Shown here one piece after another: positions 18,182-26,253 of a DNA stretch of 64,000 bases; the first letter of the stretch is position 1, and every line of letters starts with the position of its first letter. The translations under genes were made by a program, and so were the position numbers. The notes beneath the pieces were generated by a model. It saw only the letters and a list, made by a program, of their open reading frames with translations, had not been told where the DNA came from and searched no databases. The stretch spans positions 106,264 through 170,263 of the forward strand of contig MTON01000005.1 of NCBI GenBank assembly GCA_002010665.1, in the 5' to 3' direction. Source of the DNA: Candidatus Aminicenantes bacterium JdFR-78. Lineage in GTDB: Bacteria > Acidobacteriota > Aminicenantia > JdFR-78.

Positions 18182-18669
18182 TCTTCTTTTGTAAGGAAGT
18201 CTATTTTGGGTTCTCTTTCTTCTTCTTTTCTCTGACTTTCGATCAAATGTTGAACTGAGTCAATATAATTTAGAAGTTTTACCTCAAAATCCCTTCTTAT
18301 TCTCTTAAGAGATAAAATCTCCTCCTTGAGTCTTCTTACTTCCTTTGCAGATTGGTTTATAATCTCTTCTGCTTTAATTTCAGCTTCCTTAATGATTAAT
18401 TCAGCTTCTTTTTGAGCATTTTTCTTTAATTCCTCGGCAAATTTCTTTGCAGCAATTAAAGTTTCTCTTAAGACACTTTCTTTTACCTGATATTCATTTA
18501 GTTTTTCTCTTAGAGACTCTATTTCTTCCTTCAATCTTTCATTTTCAAGAGCATAGAGGTCAAATTCCTCAGCAACATAACTTAAAAACTGATTTACTTC
18601 TTCTGGATCATAACCTTTAAGTTTTTTACTAAATGTTTGTTCTCTTATTTGTGAAGATGTTAATTTCAT
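18178..18669 (-). CDS. divIVA: DivIVA domain protein
   Basis: 163 residues. The N-terminal 60 residues carry the DivIVA membrane-targeting pattern (F.KKLKGYDPEEVNQFLSYVAEEF), followed by a long coiled coil to about residue 145. DivIVA proteins bind negatively curved membrane and recruit division or growth machinery. The flanking yggT and yggU genes give a cluster equivalent to ylmE-ylmG-divIVA in Gram-positives, here in a diderm. Small size suggests an adaptor form rather than the large actinobacterial type. Confidence 0.88.
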   Translation of the reverse strand: MKLTSSQIREQTFSKKLKGYDPEEVNQFLSYVAEEFDLYALENERLKEEIESLREKLNEYQVKESVLRETLIAAKKFAEELKKNAQKEAELIIKEAEIKAEEIINQSAKEVRRLKEEILSLKRIRRDFEVKLLNYIDSVQHLIESQRKEEEREPKIDFLTKEE

Positions 18670-18683
18670 TTTCTACCCCCGAT

Positions 18684-18995
18684 TCATTTAAATTTTAAAA
18701 TTGATAATGCATAATGCCTTATTGATGCAACTATAAAATTATCTATAAAAAGAATTAAAAGTATTACAAAAATTGGGGATAAATCAATTCCTCCGAGTCT
18801 GTAAGGAGGGACAATTCTTCTGAAAGGTCTGAGAGCAGGTTCAGTTAAATAATAGAGAGTTCTTACAAGAGGATGATATGGATTTGGATAAACCCATGAT
18901 AAAACTGCTCGAATTATTATAATCCACATATAAACCATGAGTGCAATATGAAGAATTTTAGCAAATGCATTTAAAAAATTTCCAAGTAGAATCAT
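18684..18995 (-). CDS. yggT: YggT family membrane protein
   Basis: The track starts at 19028, but an AGGGA site 7 bases before ATG 18995 (one base after the yggS stop) makes a 103-residue product likelier. Two hydrophobic segments flank the family signature RAVLSWVYPNPYHPLVRTLYYLTEPALRPFRR...GGIDLSPI. YggT/YlmG proteins affect septum placement or membrane homeostasis in several bacteria. Co-transcribed with yggS, divIVA and yggU. Confidence 0.9.
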   Translation of the reverse strand: MILLGNFLNAFAKILHIALMVYMWIIIIRAVLSWVYPNPYHPLVRTLYYLTEPALRPFRRIVPPYRLGGIDLSPIFVILLILFIDNFIVASIRHYALSILKFK

Positions 18996-18996
18996 T

Positions 18997-19689
18997 TTAT
19001 TCCCTTGGGCCAAAAATTGCTGTACCAATTCTTACCATTGTTGCCCCTTCTTCAATTGCAACTTCAAAATCGTGACTCATTCCCATTGACAGTTCTTTTA
19101 ATTGGATGCCTGATATTTTCATATCATTTATTTTCTCCATAATTTCTCTTAATTTTTTGAAATAGGGTCTAACTTCTTCTGGTTCAAGGAAAGGAGGAAT
19201 TGCCATTAAGCCTTTTATTTCCAGATTTGGAAGTTTAATAAGTTCCTCAAGATTTTCAAACAGCTCTTCTTCCAAAAATCCTGCTTTTGTTGGTTCTCTT
19301 CCAACATTAACCTCTATAAGACATGGCATTTTCATGCCTTCTCTTTCACAGGAATTATTAATTTTTTTTGCTAAATCCAAAGAGCTCACAGACTGAATCA
19401 TTTTAAAAAGCCTAAGCGCTTTATTCACCTTATTTTTTTGTAAATAACCTATCATGTGCCACTCTACATTTTCGTCCCTTAATTCATAGATTTTCCTTTC
19501 AGCTTCCTGAACACGATTCTCTCCTATTATCTTTATTCCAGCTTTTATTGCTTCTCTAATTTTCTCAGCAGGAACTGTTTTAGTAGCTCCAACAATTTTT
19601 ATCTCATTTGGAGAGCGACCTACTTTATTGCACGCAAATGCAATTCTCTCTTTTACTCTTTCAATATTTTCCCTTATATTTACATCCAC
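18997..19689 (-). CDS. yggS: YggS/PLPBP family pyridoxal-phosphate homeostasis protein
   Basis: 230 residues, single TIM-barrel with the PLP lysine in VGATKTVP, then GENRVQEAERK, WHMIGYLQKNK, NVGREPTKAGF, LSMGMSHDFEVAIEEGATMVRIGTAIFG. It binds PLP without known catalysis and balances vitamin B6 and amino-acid pools. First in the yggS-yggT-divIVA-yggU unit, 52 bases behind the DUF35 gene. Confidence 0.95.
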   Translation of the reverse strand: MDVNIRENIERVKERIAFACNKVGRSPNEIKIVGATKTVPAEKIREAIKAGIKIIGENRVQEAERKIYELRDENVEWHMIGYLQKNKVNKALRLFKMIQSVSSLDLAKKINNSCEREGMKMPCLIEVNVGREPTKAGFLEEELFENLEELIKLPNLEIKGLMAIPPFLEPEEVRPYFKKLREIMEKINDMKISGIQLKELSMGMSHDFEVAIEEGATMVRIGTAIFGPRE

Positions 19690-19741
19690 TGCTTTAGAAG
19701 TTTATCAAACAAGCTAAAAAAGTTCAAATTCAGTTTTTTCG

Positions 19742-20137
19742 TTATTCTAACAGAACCGCCTTGTAACCGTAACAGATTATCCCAGCCTCTCCTTCGCTTC
19801 TTATTTTCCTGAACTCAACTTTTACCCTTTTCCCTATTTCTAATTCCTCAAAATCACAATCTACTATCTGAGCTAAAATTTTAACCCCATCATTTAATTC
19901 AATGATTCCAATAGCATAGGGTGATAGGTCAGAAAATTGCTCTGGAGGAACTCTTATAATAGTAAAAGAAGCTATTTTCCCCTCATCATTTAACCTTACA
20001 GTCTCAAATTCTCTGTTTTTACATTTCGGGCATATTAAGCGTGGCGGAAAGCATATGTAACCACACTTTTTGCATTTGCCCGCTTCTAATCTATATCTTT
20101 GAGGAATTTCTCTCCAATATCTCTGGGGAGTAATCAT
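19742..20137 (-). CDS. Zn-ribbon/OB-fold DUF35 protein, thiolase partner
   Basis: 131 residues: an N-terminal helix (RYWREIPQRYRLE), a rubredoxin-like zinc ribbon CKKCGYICFPPRLICPKC near 22-39, then an OB-fold (about 45-131). In archaea such a protein bridges acetoacetyl-CoA thiolase and HMG-CoA synthase and forms part of a CoA-binding tunnel. Here it directly follows both enzymes, 12 bases after the thiolase gene, so the same complex is likely. Confidence 0.88.
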   Translation of the reverse strand: MITPQRYWREIPQRYRLEAGKCKKCGYICFPPRLICPKCKNREFETVRLNDEGKIASFTIIRVPPEQFSDLSPYAIGIIELNDGVKILAQIVDCDFEELEIGKRVKVEFRKIRSEGEAGIICYGYKAVLLE

Positions 20138-20149
20138 TTTTTACCTCCT

Positions 20150-21307
20150 TTATTCCTTTTCAAAAATATGAACAAGAGCGCTTCCCCCTGTTCCTCCCAT
20201 ATTTTGAGTAAGAGCTATTCTTGCGTTTTTAATCTGTCTTTCACCTGCCTCTTCTCTGAACTGTTTTACAATTTCTACAACCTGAGCAACACCAGTGGCA
20301 CCTACTGGATGACCCTTTGATTTGAGCCCTCCGCTTGGATTTATAGGAATTTTACCATTTAATGCAGTTAAGCCTTTTTCTACTGCTTCTCCACCTTTTC
20401 CTTTTTCAAAAAATCCAAGAGCCTCAGTTACACAAATTTCAGCTATTGTGAAGCAATCATGAACTTCTGCGAAATCAATATCTTCAGGAGTTTTTTTTGC
20501 CATTTCATAAGCCTTTTTCGCAGCCTTCTCAGTTGCAGAAAGCCAGGTAATATCATCTCTTGAGTGAAGTGCAATGGTATCGGTTGCATGACCAGAGCCT
20601 ATTATTTTTATAATCGGGTCTTTCTTAAGCTTTTTTGCTAATTCAACAGTGCAAAGAATTATTGCTGCTGCACCATCAGTTATAGGAGAGCAATCGAGAA
20701 GTCTTAAAGGGTCTGCAACAAGTGGAGATTTAAGAACATCATCAATTGTTATTTCAAAGGGATATTGAGCCAGAGGGTTTTTAGAGCCATTTTTATGATT
20801 TTTTACAGCAACCATTGCTAATTGTTCTCTTGTTGTTCCATATTTATGCATATGAGCCTTTGCAATTAATGCATAAAGACCTGGAAAGGTTACTCCATGA
20901 TAACATTCATATTCTTGGTCAGCAGCTGTGCCTAAGGCAAAAGTTGCTCCACCAGTGGTTACATCTGTCATTTTCTCAACCCCTCCGACTAAAACCACAT
21001 CACTTATTCCAGATGCAATATCTATAAATCCTTGGCGGAGCGCTAACCCACCAGAAGCACAAGCAGACTCGACTCTTGCGCTCGGGATTGGTGCAACTCC
21101 AAGGTAATCCGCTAATAGAGATGCAATATGTTCTTGCTCTGTGAATAAACCCGAAGACATCGAACCAATATACATTGAATCTATTCTATCAATTCCTGCA
21201 TCATCTATTGCAGACAGAGCTGCTTCTATAAATATTTCTCTCAAGGATTTGTCCCAGAGTTCCCCCCATTTATTCATTCCTACTCCTATTATTGCAACTT
21301 CTCTCAT
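20150..21307 (-). CDS. Thiolase (acetyl-CoA C-acetyltransferase, archaeal/SCP-x-like)
   Basis: 385 residues. The nucleophilic cysteine is in [15 protein letters not shown] (near residue 86); the late motifs are HDCFTIAEI, the [17 protein letters not shown] His loop, and [11 protein letters not shown] near the C terminus. This subfamily, with HDCF rather than NEAF, belongs to the archaeal-type thiolases that condense two acetyl-CoA to acetoacetyl-CoA. The downstream DUF35 and upstream HMG-CoA synthase genes support a coupled two-step condensation. A degradative SCP-x role remains possible. Confidence 0.9.
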   Translation of the reverse strand: MREVAIIGVGMNKWGELWDKSLREIFIEAALSAIDDAGIDRIDSMYIGSMSSGLFTEQEHIASLLADYLGVAPIPSARVESACASGGLALRQGFIDIASGISDVVLVGGVEKMTDVTTGGATFALGTAADQEYECYHGVTFPGLYALIAKAHMHKYGTTREQLAMVAVKNHKNGSKNPLAQYPFEITIDDVLKSPLVADPLRLLDCSPITDGAAAIILCTVELAKKLKKDPIIKIIGSGHATDTIALHSRDDITWLSATEKAAKKAYEMAKKTPEDIDFAEVHDCFTIAEICVTEALGFFEKGKGGEAVEKGLTALNGKIPINPSGGLKSKGHPVGATGVAQVVEIVKQFREEAGERQIKNARIALTQNMGGTGGSALVHIFEKE

Positions 21308-21322
21308 ATTATCCTCCTTACC

Positions 21323-22366
21323 CTATGCTTTTAAAATCTTACCTCTGAATTTTGCATAAGTCCCATAATCAAGATAAAATTTCTTTCCATTGATTATATC
21401 CCATGTTTTTGGAGCTTTATCCTGAACTTCTCTTATTCTTTCTGTGACTCTAAAAATGAAAGCATCGCTACCAGCTCCAGAGCCAAAGGAAACGAGTAGA
21501 ATTCTGTCTCCTGGTTTTGCTATATCAAGAACAGCAGTTAAACCGAGAGGAGATGAACCAGAATAAGTATTTCCTATTTTTGGAACAAGTAATCCTGTTT
21601 CAATTTGTTCTTGAGAAAAGCCAAGCATTTTTCCAACTTTTAATGGAAATTTACCATTTGGCTGATGAAAAATCACATAACTGAAATCCTCAGCTTTTGT
21701 GCCGGTTTTTTCCATTATTCCTCTTGCTGCACCTAAAATATGTCTGAAATATGCCTTTTCTCCTGTGAATCTTCCTCCATGGCGTGGATAATGCTGATGT
21801 TCCCTTCGCCAGAAATCAGGAGTATCAGTCATAAAGGAATATGTAGCTTCAACCTCTGCAATAATATTGTCTTTTCCAAAAATGAAAGCTGCAGCGCCTG
21901 CTGATGCTGAATACTCTAAGGCATCTCCTGGTGCTCCTTGGGATGTGTCTGCTCCTATTGCTAATCCATATTTTATTTCTTCTGATTTAACCAAGCTGTA
22001 GCATACATGCATTGCTTCTGTTCCAGCTTTACATGCAAATTCAAAATCAGCACAATAAACTTCTGGAGTTGCACCAATAGCCTCTGCTACTATTGTTCCT
22101 GAAGGCTTTACTGCATAAGGATGTGATTCTGAACCAACATAAACTGCTCCAATTTCCTTAGGATTTATTCCTGCTCTTTTTAAAGCATTTTTTGATGCCT
22201 CAACAGAAAGGGTAATTGTGTCCTGATCCAAATAAGGCACTGATTTTTCTTCAAGCCTTAGCCCCTTTTTGTAACTCGGAGCATCAGCTCCCCAAACTTT
22301 TGCAATTTCTTCAACCTTAATTCTGTATCTTGGGATATAGGCTCCGTAACCCACTATACCTACCAT
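21323..22366 (-). CDS. Hydroxymethylglutaryl-CoA synthase, archaeal type
   Basis: The track begins at 22387, but AGGAGG lies 6 bases before ATG 22366, so I use the 347-residue form starting [12 protein letters not shown]. The Cys nucleophile is in [11 protein letters not shown] (near residue 112), with [11 protein letters not shown] and the [10 protein letters not shown] loop following. It condenses acetoacetyl-CoA and acetyl-CoA to HMG-CoA, entry to the mevalonate route. Sequence features match archaeal enzymes rather than bacterial MvaS. First gene of the HMGCS-thiolase-DUF35 operon; a promoter is seen upstream. Confidence 0.9.
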   Translation of the reverse strand: MVGIVGYGAYIPRYRIKVEEIAKVWGADAPSYKKGLRLEEKSVPYLDQDTITLSVEASKNALKRAGINPKEIGAVYVGSESHPYAVKPSGTIVAEAIGATPEVYCADFEFACKAGTEAMHVCYSLVKSEEIKYGLAIGADTSQGAPGDALEYSASAGAAAFIFGKDNIIAEVEATYSFMTDTPDFWRREHQHYPRHGGRFTGEKAYFRHILGAARGIMEKTGTKAEDFSYVIFHQPNGKFPLKVGKMLGFSQEQIETGLLVPKIGNTYSGSSPLGLTAVLDIAKPGDRILLVSFGSGAGSDAFIFRVTERIREVQDKAPKTWDIINGKKFYLDYGTYAKFRGKILKA

Positions 22367-22430
22367 CCTTAACCTCCTTTTAAACATTCATTAACATCTT
22401 AATATATTTTACCCTTGGTTTTCCTCCTTA

Positions 22431-22459
22431 AATTTAACCAATACATGACTTATAGTCAA
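22431..22459 (-). promoter_or_regulatory. Predicted promoter of the HMG-CoA synthase operon
   Basis: Minus strand TTGACT (22454-22459), 17-base spacer, TAAATT (22431-22436), about 65 bases before ATG 22366. Its -35 is 7 bases from that of the divergent promoter. Confidence 0.5.
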
Positions 22460-22466
22460 CTTTTCT

Positions 22467-22494
22467 TTGACATCATGAAATTTTTTAATATAAT
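22467..22494 (+). promoter_or_regulatory. Predicted promoter of the 116-residue membrane protein gene
   Basis: TTGACA (22467-22472), 16-base spacer, TATAAT (22489-22494): both hexamers perfect. The ATG is 36 bases downstream with AAGGAG before it. Confidence 0.7.
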
Positions 22495-22530
22495 TTTTTA
22501 CAAAAATTAAAACTTTTTAAGGAGCGAATA

Positions 22531-22881
22531 ATGGGAAATAAAGAAGATAGAAACCCTTCAGGATTACTTTTTGTAGCTTCTATGTTCATAGGAGCAGGTA
22601 TTGGTATGTTATTTGGTAGGGTGGAAGTAGGAGGAGCAATCGGAATGGGTGTAGGTTTTCTTCTAATGGCTTTTATCAGAACAAAAACCGAACCTTTGGA
22701 AGTGAAAATTCCATCTACTCTTTCAGGTTATTTTCTAATTCTTCTTGGTTTAGCTTTTATAATAGGTGGAGTTGGCTCAATTTATTTTCCAGATTTTATT
22801 TATTCATATGGGATAAGCATTTTTGTTATTCTTTTGGGACTTGGATTTCTTGTATTTGGATGGAAAATCATTAAAAAATGA
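22531..22881 (+). CDS. Small membrane protein of unknown function
   Basis: 116 residues with four hydrophobic segments (about 11-30, 33-50, 66-84, 92-112). The first two are glycine-rich (GAGIGMLFG, GGAIGMGVGFL), suggesting tight helix packing. No family recognised. It has its own consensus promoter and strong AAGGAG site, so it is a real, probably well-expressed gene. Its 3' end nearly abuts the convergent sfsA. Confidence 0.8.
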   Translation: MGNKEDRNPSGLLFVASMFIGAGIGMLFGRVEVGGAIGMGVGFLLMAFIRTKTEPLEVKIPSTLSGYFLILLGLAFIIGGVGSIYFPDFIYSYGISIFVILLGLGFLVFGWKIIKK

Positions 22882-22883
22882 AA

Positions 22884-23609
22884 TCAAAGATTAACTTTCA
22901 AATCGTCATTTAGAAGATAAACTCTATCAGGTGGAACAAATTCAGTTGAAATGGCTTTTATCCTTATTCCTTTTCTGTAAACTTCCTTCAGTAAATCTGA
23001 GAATTCAGGATCTATTTCCCTGAAAGGTTCGAATATGATCGCATCAGGTCTCTGAACAATAAAAACAATAATTGATTCTATGCCCATCTCTTTCATTTCA
23101 ATAAGTGCTTTTAAATGCCTTTTTCCCCTTTCAGTTGGTCTATCTGGAAATTTTGCGATTCCATTCTCTACATGGGTGCAGGATTTCACCTCAACCAGCA
23201 GTTCTTTATCATTAGGAGTTTTTAATGAAAAATCAATTCTTCCGTATTCAGGAATTAATTTTTCCGTGTTCTTAATATCAAAGTCTTTGAATTCGGGTAT
23301 GAGTTTTTTTCTGATAATATTTTCAAATATTGTGTTTGCAAAATTTGAATTAACAGTTACATAAAAATTATTTATTTTAATTGCGAAAGCATTATAATGG
23401 GTCTTCCTGTTTTTCGATTTCTCAAAGGTGCATAATATTTCTCTTCCTCTCTCTAAAACAGTGCTCAATTTTCCTGGATTGGCTAAATAAACTCTTTCTC
23501 TATTTGAATTATTAAGCTTAACTAAAAGTGTAAATCTGTTTAATCTTGAGAGAACAATTCCTTTAATAAAAGGTTTATTGTATTTTAAAATCAGCTTGGA
23601 TTCATTCAA
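22884..23609 (-). CDS. sfsA: SfsA family DNA-binding/nuclease-like protein
   Basis: 241 residues, normal length. Features are the N-terminal OB-like part (RVYLANPGKLSTVLERGREI), then a PD-(D/E)XK-like core PEYGRIDFSL...LLVEVKSCT, and FPDRPTERGKRHLKALIEM. Named for sugar fermentation stimulation in E. coli; the fold predicts nucleic-acid cleavage. It starts inside the 3' end of the Hsp20-like gene (8-base overlap). Confidence 0.92.
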   Translation of the reverse strand: MNESKLILKYNKPFIKGIVLSRLNRFTLLVKLNNSNRERVYLANPGKLSTVLERGREILCTFEKSKNRKTHYNAFAIKINNFYVTVNSNFANTIFENIIRKKLIPEFKDFDIKNTEKLIPEYGRIDFSLKTPNDKELLVEVKSCTHVENGIAKFPDRPTERGKRHLKALIEMKEMGIESIIVFIVQRPDAIIFEPFREIDPEFSDLLKEVYRKGIRIKAISTEFVPPDRVYLLNDDLKVNL

Positions 23610-23841
23610 CAGGAATTTCCTCTCCTTTTATTTTTCTTGGCCACTCGATTTCAATCAGTCCAGGCTTCACGAGTCGAACCTTAATTTCTTCTTTTTTTAT
23701 TTCTGGGTCAATTTTGATTCTAAGAATATGAGTATCTGAAGTTCGCGAGTATCTGATAAATTTACCCAATCCATGCATGCTTATTCCCAATGGTCCGATT
23801 TTAATTCCAAAATCTTCCCAAAAATCTTCAAAATCCCACAT
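23602..23841 (-). CDS. Very short Hsp20/alpha-crystallin-like protein
   Basis: 79 residues. The second half, HILRIKIDPEIKKEEIKVRLVKPGLIEIEWPRK, has the beta-sandwich rhythm of an alpha-crystallin domain (I.V.L...G.L.IE.PR), but it lacks a full-length domain and a C-terminal IXI tail. The start has a strong AAGGAGGG site. It may be a minimal chaperone-like fold or a partner of SfsA, with which it overlaps by 8 bases. Assignment is by pattern only. Confidence 0.7.
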   Translation of the reverse strand: MWDFEDFWEDFGIKIGPLGISMHGLGKFIRYSRTSDTHILRIKIDPEIKKEEIKVRLVKPGLIEIEWPRKIKGEEIPVE

Positions 23842-23878
23842 TTTCTCCCTCCTTATAGATTAAATAATACAATATTTC

Positions 23879-23906
23879 TTGACAATATGCACAAAATACC
23901 AATATT
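23879..23906 (+). promoter_or_regulatory. Possible promoter of the GT/GH130 operon
   Basis: TTGACA (23879-23884), 16-base spacer, AATATT (23901-23906); the -10 is poor. On the minus strand the same tract gives TTGTCA, 17 bases, TAATCT for the Hsp20-like gene, so divergent promoters may overlap. Confidence 0.4.
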
Positions 23907-23932
23907 CTTAAAGGAGGAAAAGGAGAATAAAA

Positions 23933-25012
23933 ATGAAAATCGGAATGATGACTTTATGGAATGCTGCAAATGGACCTTCTATTCATGCAGAATTGATTGG
24001 GAGAGCTTGGGTGAAAATGGGGCATGAACTTAAAGTTTTCTCTTCGATTAAACATCCTGATGCGAGGCCAACTGGTCAGGAAGATGAAGATTTTGTGATA
24101 AGACATTTTATAGTTGATAATGTCGTACCAGTTACCAGAGCTTCCTGGTTTGATCCCTCTCCTCTTTTGGATGAGGACTATGAAATTTTTGTTGCTCAAA
24201 ATGTTGAAAGATTACCCGTTGAGAGACTTCTGGAATTATTTCCAAAAATTAAGGAAAAAGCAGTTACTGTCCAGATTGTTCATGAAGGAAAGCCTTCCGA
24301 GGACCCTCTTTATTACAAATTTAACTGGGATGCCATTGTCTGCTTTGATGAAAGATATAGAGAATATCTACTCGAGTTTTTTCCTCTGAACAAAATTAAA
24401 ATGATACCATATCCCTATCATCCTTTTAAACTCGGGGATAAGAAAAAAGCAAGAGAAAAACTTAATTTACCTCTAGACAAAAAAATTGTCTTTTCATTTG
24501 GATTTCGGACAGAAAATGTTTTGGATGTTTTGCCCACATTATCATCCATTGAAAAGGATTATCCCCTGAAATACTTAGTCGTTGCAAATTCTGAGAGCGA
24601 GACACGATTGTTATATGAGGTGAAAGAAAAATATGATTTTTTGGATATAAGGGTGAGAGCAATTCCCCTGGATGAGCTTTATACTTATTTACATGCCTCT
24701 GATGTGCTATTGGTTCACAGAGAATCCTCAAAATATAAAGCAGTGGTTTCTAGCACAATATGCCAGGTTCTTGGCTCTGGTTGTCCAGTTCTTTTTCATG
24801 AATCAAATTATGTGGAAAAGCATGGAGATGAGATAATTAAATATACTGATTTTGAGGATATGAAAAATAAAATGATTCAGATTTTTAATGGAGAATTTGA
24901 TTTAAATGAAAAAATAGAGGAATTTCTCAAGGAACATAATGCAGAGAAGATTGCTGAAAGATATATAAATTTATTTAAAGAGTTACTCTCAGTGCGTAAG
25001 AGGGGAATATAA
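23933..25012 (+). CDS. Glycosyltransferase (GT-B fold, GT4-like)
   Basis: 359 residues. The N terminus MKIGMMTLWNAANGPSIHAE..G..W...GHEL is the first Rossmann half of GT-B enzymes. After the linker (YPYHPF), the C-terminal half contains KKIVFSFGFR, LHASDVLLVHRES and CQVLGSGCPVLFHES, positions that usually bind the nucleotide sugar, though the canonical E.x7.E motif is not clear. No signal peptide. The GH130 gene begins on the next base after its stop, so both work on one glycan or glycoside. Sugar donor and acceptor unknown; GDP-mannose is a guess from the GH130 neighbour. Strong AAGGAGGAAAAGGAG site. Confidence 0.82.
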   Translation: MKIGMMTLWNAANGPSIHAELIGRAWVKMGHELKVFSSIKHPDARPTGQEDEDFVIRHFIVDNVVPVTRASWFDPSPLLDEDYEIFVAQNVERLPVERLLELFPKIKEKAVTVQIVHEGKPSEDPLYYKFNWDAIVCFDERYREYLLEFFPLNKIKMIPYPYHPFKLGDKKKAREKLNLPLDKKIVFSFGFRTENVLDVLPTLSSIEKDYPLKYLVVANSESETRLLYEVKEKYDFLDIRVRAIPLDELYTYLHASDVLLVHRESSKYKAVVSSTICQVLGSGCPVLFHESNYVEKHGDEIIKYTDFEDMKNKMIQIFNGEFDLNEKIEEFLKEHNAEKIAERYINLFKELLSVRKRGI

Positions 25013-26182
25013 ATGCTACTGGAAAACAGTTTTAAAGACTTTGGAAAGGGGCAGATTTTATCCTTGAAAAATGGAGAGCTTATTTTCAAATTAGACTCAT
25101 TTAAGGAAAATCCTATTATTAAACCACAGGATATAGGTCTTCTCTGGTATGAAAATGGAACAAGAAAAATAGGAGCGGTTTTTAATAGTGGAGCTGAAAT
25201 CTTTAATGATAAAATTATCCTGACCCCGCGATGTCATAAAGGCTATTACAAAAGCAAGTTTTTTGATGAGAAACTCGGGATCGAGCGTTTCTGTTTAGAA
25301 AACTACATTTCAGAAGTATGGCCATTGATAAGTGAAGATGGAGTCCATTTTAAGAGATTTAACAACCTTGTGATTCGAGGAGATGGGACAGAACATAAGG
25401 ATTTTACCTATGGAATAGAGGATATTCGTATTATAAAGGTGGAAGAGAAATATCTTTTAGTAGGGTGTGGAAAAGTAAAACCTCCTTTTAAAGGTGAAAA
25501 GGCTGATAGAATTGCAATATATTCAACTGAGGATTTTAAAGATATTAAATATCATGGTATTGTGAAATCTTTTGATTCCCGCAATGCTGTTTTATTTCCT
25601 GAGCCAATAAATGGAAAATATTTTATTCTTCTCCGTTTTTATCCTAATATTCATCTCGATTATCTCGAAGGTGGATTGGAACAATTATTAAATCCTTCTA
25701 AATATGAAAAATACTGGGGAGAAATTTATAGGAGAAGAGAAGAAACCCTTCTATTAGAAGCTGGAGAATTTCCCCATGAAAGGGAAAAAATTGGTCCAGG
25801 TCCTCAGATTGTTAAGACAGAAAAGGGATGGCTACTTATTTATCATTCTGTAGGCGAAATTAGTGAAGAAATTTGTGAAATTTATGGAGTAAAAAAGAGA
25901 ATCGAAAGGGGATACTCGGTCTGTGCTGCTCTTTTAGATTTGGAAAATCCAAAAAAAGTTCTCCGTAGAACAAAATATCCAATTTATATTCCATCAGCGC
26001 CCTATGAATTATCCGGGAATGAGGAATATCCTGTTGATGTTCCATATGTTGTTTTTCCAACAGGCGCTATTGTGAAGGGAGATAAACTTGTGTTATATGC
26101 AGGTGCTGGAGATAAATATATAATTCTTCTCAGCTGTGATATCAAAAATTTAGTTGAATATTTATGGAATTACTGTAAATAA
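25013..26182 (+). CDS. GH130-family beta-mannoside phosphorylase/hydrolase
   Basis: 389 residues with the five-bladed beta-propeller signatures of GH130: YGIEDIRI (carrying the catalytic-acid Asp region, usually EDPR), FPEPINGKYFILLR, IGPGPQIVKTEKGWLLIYHSV and DVPYVVFPTGAI. GH130 enzymes phosphorolyse or hydrolyse beta-linked mannosides in the cytoplasm. No signal peptide is visible, consistent with intracellular turnover. It abuts the preceding glycosyltransferase gene with zero spacing. Whether it uses phosphate (phosphorylase) or water depends on basic residues I cannot assign confidently. Confidence 0.85.
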   Translation: MLLENSFKDFGKGQILSLKNGELIFKLDSFKENPIIKPQDIGLLWYENGTRKIGAVFNSGAEIFNDKIILTPRCHKGYYKSKFFDEKLGIERFCLENYISEVWPLISEDGVHFKRFNNLVIRGDGTEHKDFTYGIEDIRIIKVEEKYLLVGCGKVKPPFKGEKADRIAIYSTEDFKDIKYHGIVKSFDSRNAVLFPEPINGKYFILLRFYPNIHLDYLEGGLEQLLNPSKYEKYWGEIYRRREETLLLEAGEFPHEREKIGPGPQIVKTEKGWLLIYHSVGEISEEICEIYGVKKRIERGYSVCAALLDLENPKKVLRRTKYPIYIPSAPYELSGNEEYPVDVPYVVFPTGAIVKGDKLVLYAGAGDKYIILLSCDIKNLVEYLWNYCK

Positions 26183-26211
26183 ATCCTTCGATTTACACCT
26201 CTCTCATTAAA

Positions 26212-26240
26212 TTGACATTGATTTTTTAATCTGATATAAA
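26212..26240 (+). promoter_or_regulatory. Predicted promoter of the TolB-TPR gene
   Basis: TTGACA (26212-26217), 17-base spacer, TATAAA (26235-26240), with GGGGGA ribosome-binding site and ATG 14 bases beyond. Confidence 0.68.
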
Positions 26241-26253
26241 GGGGGAAGATTTT

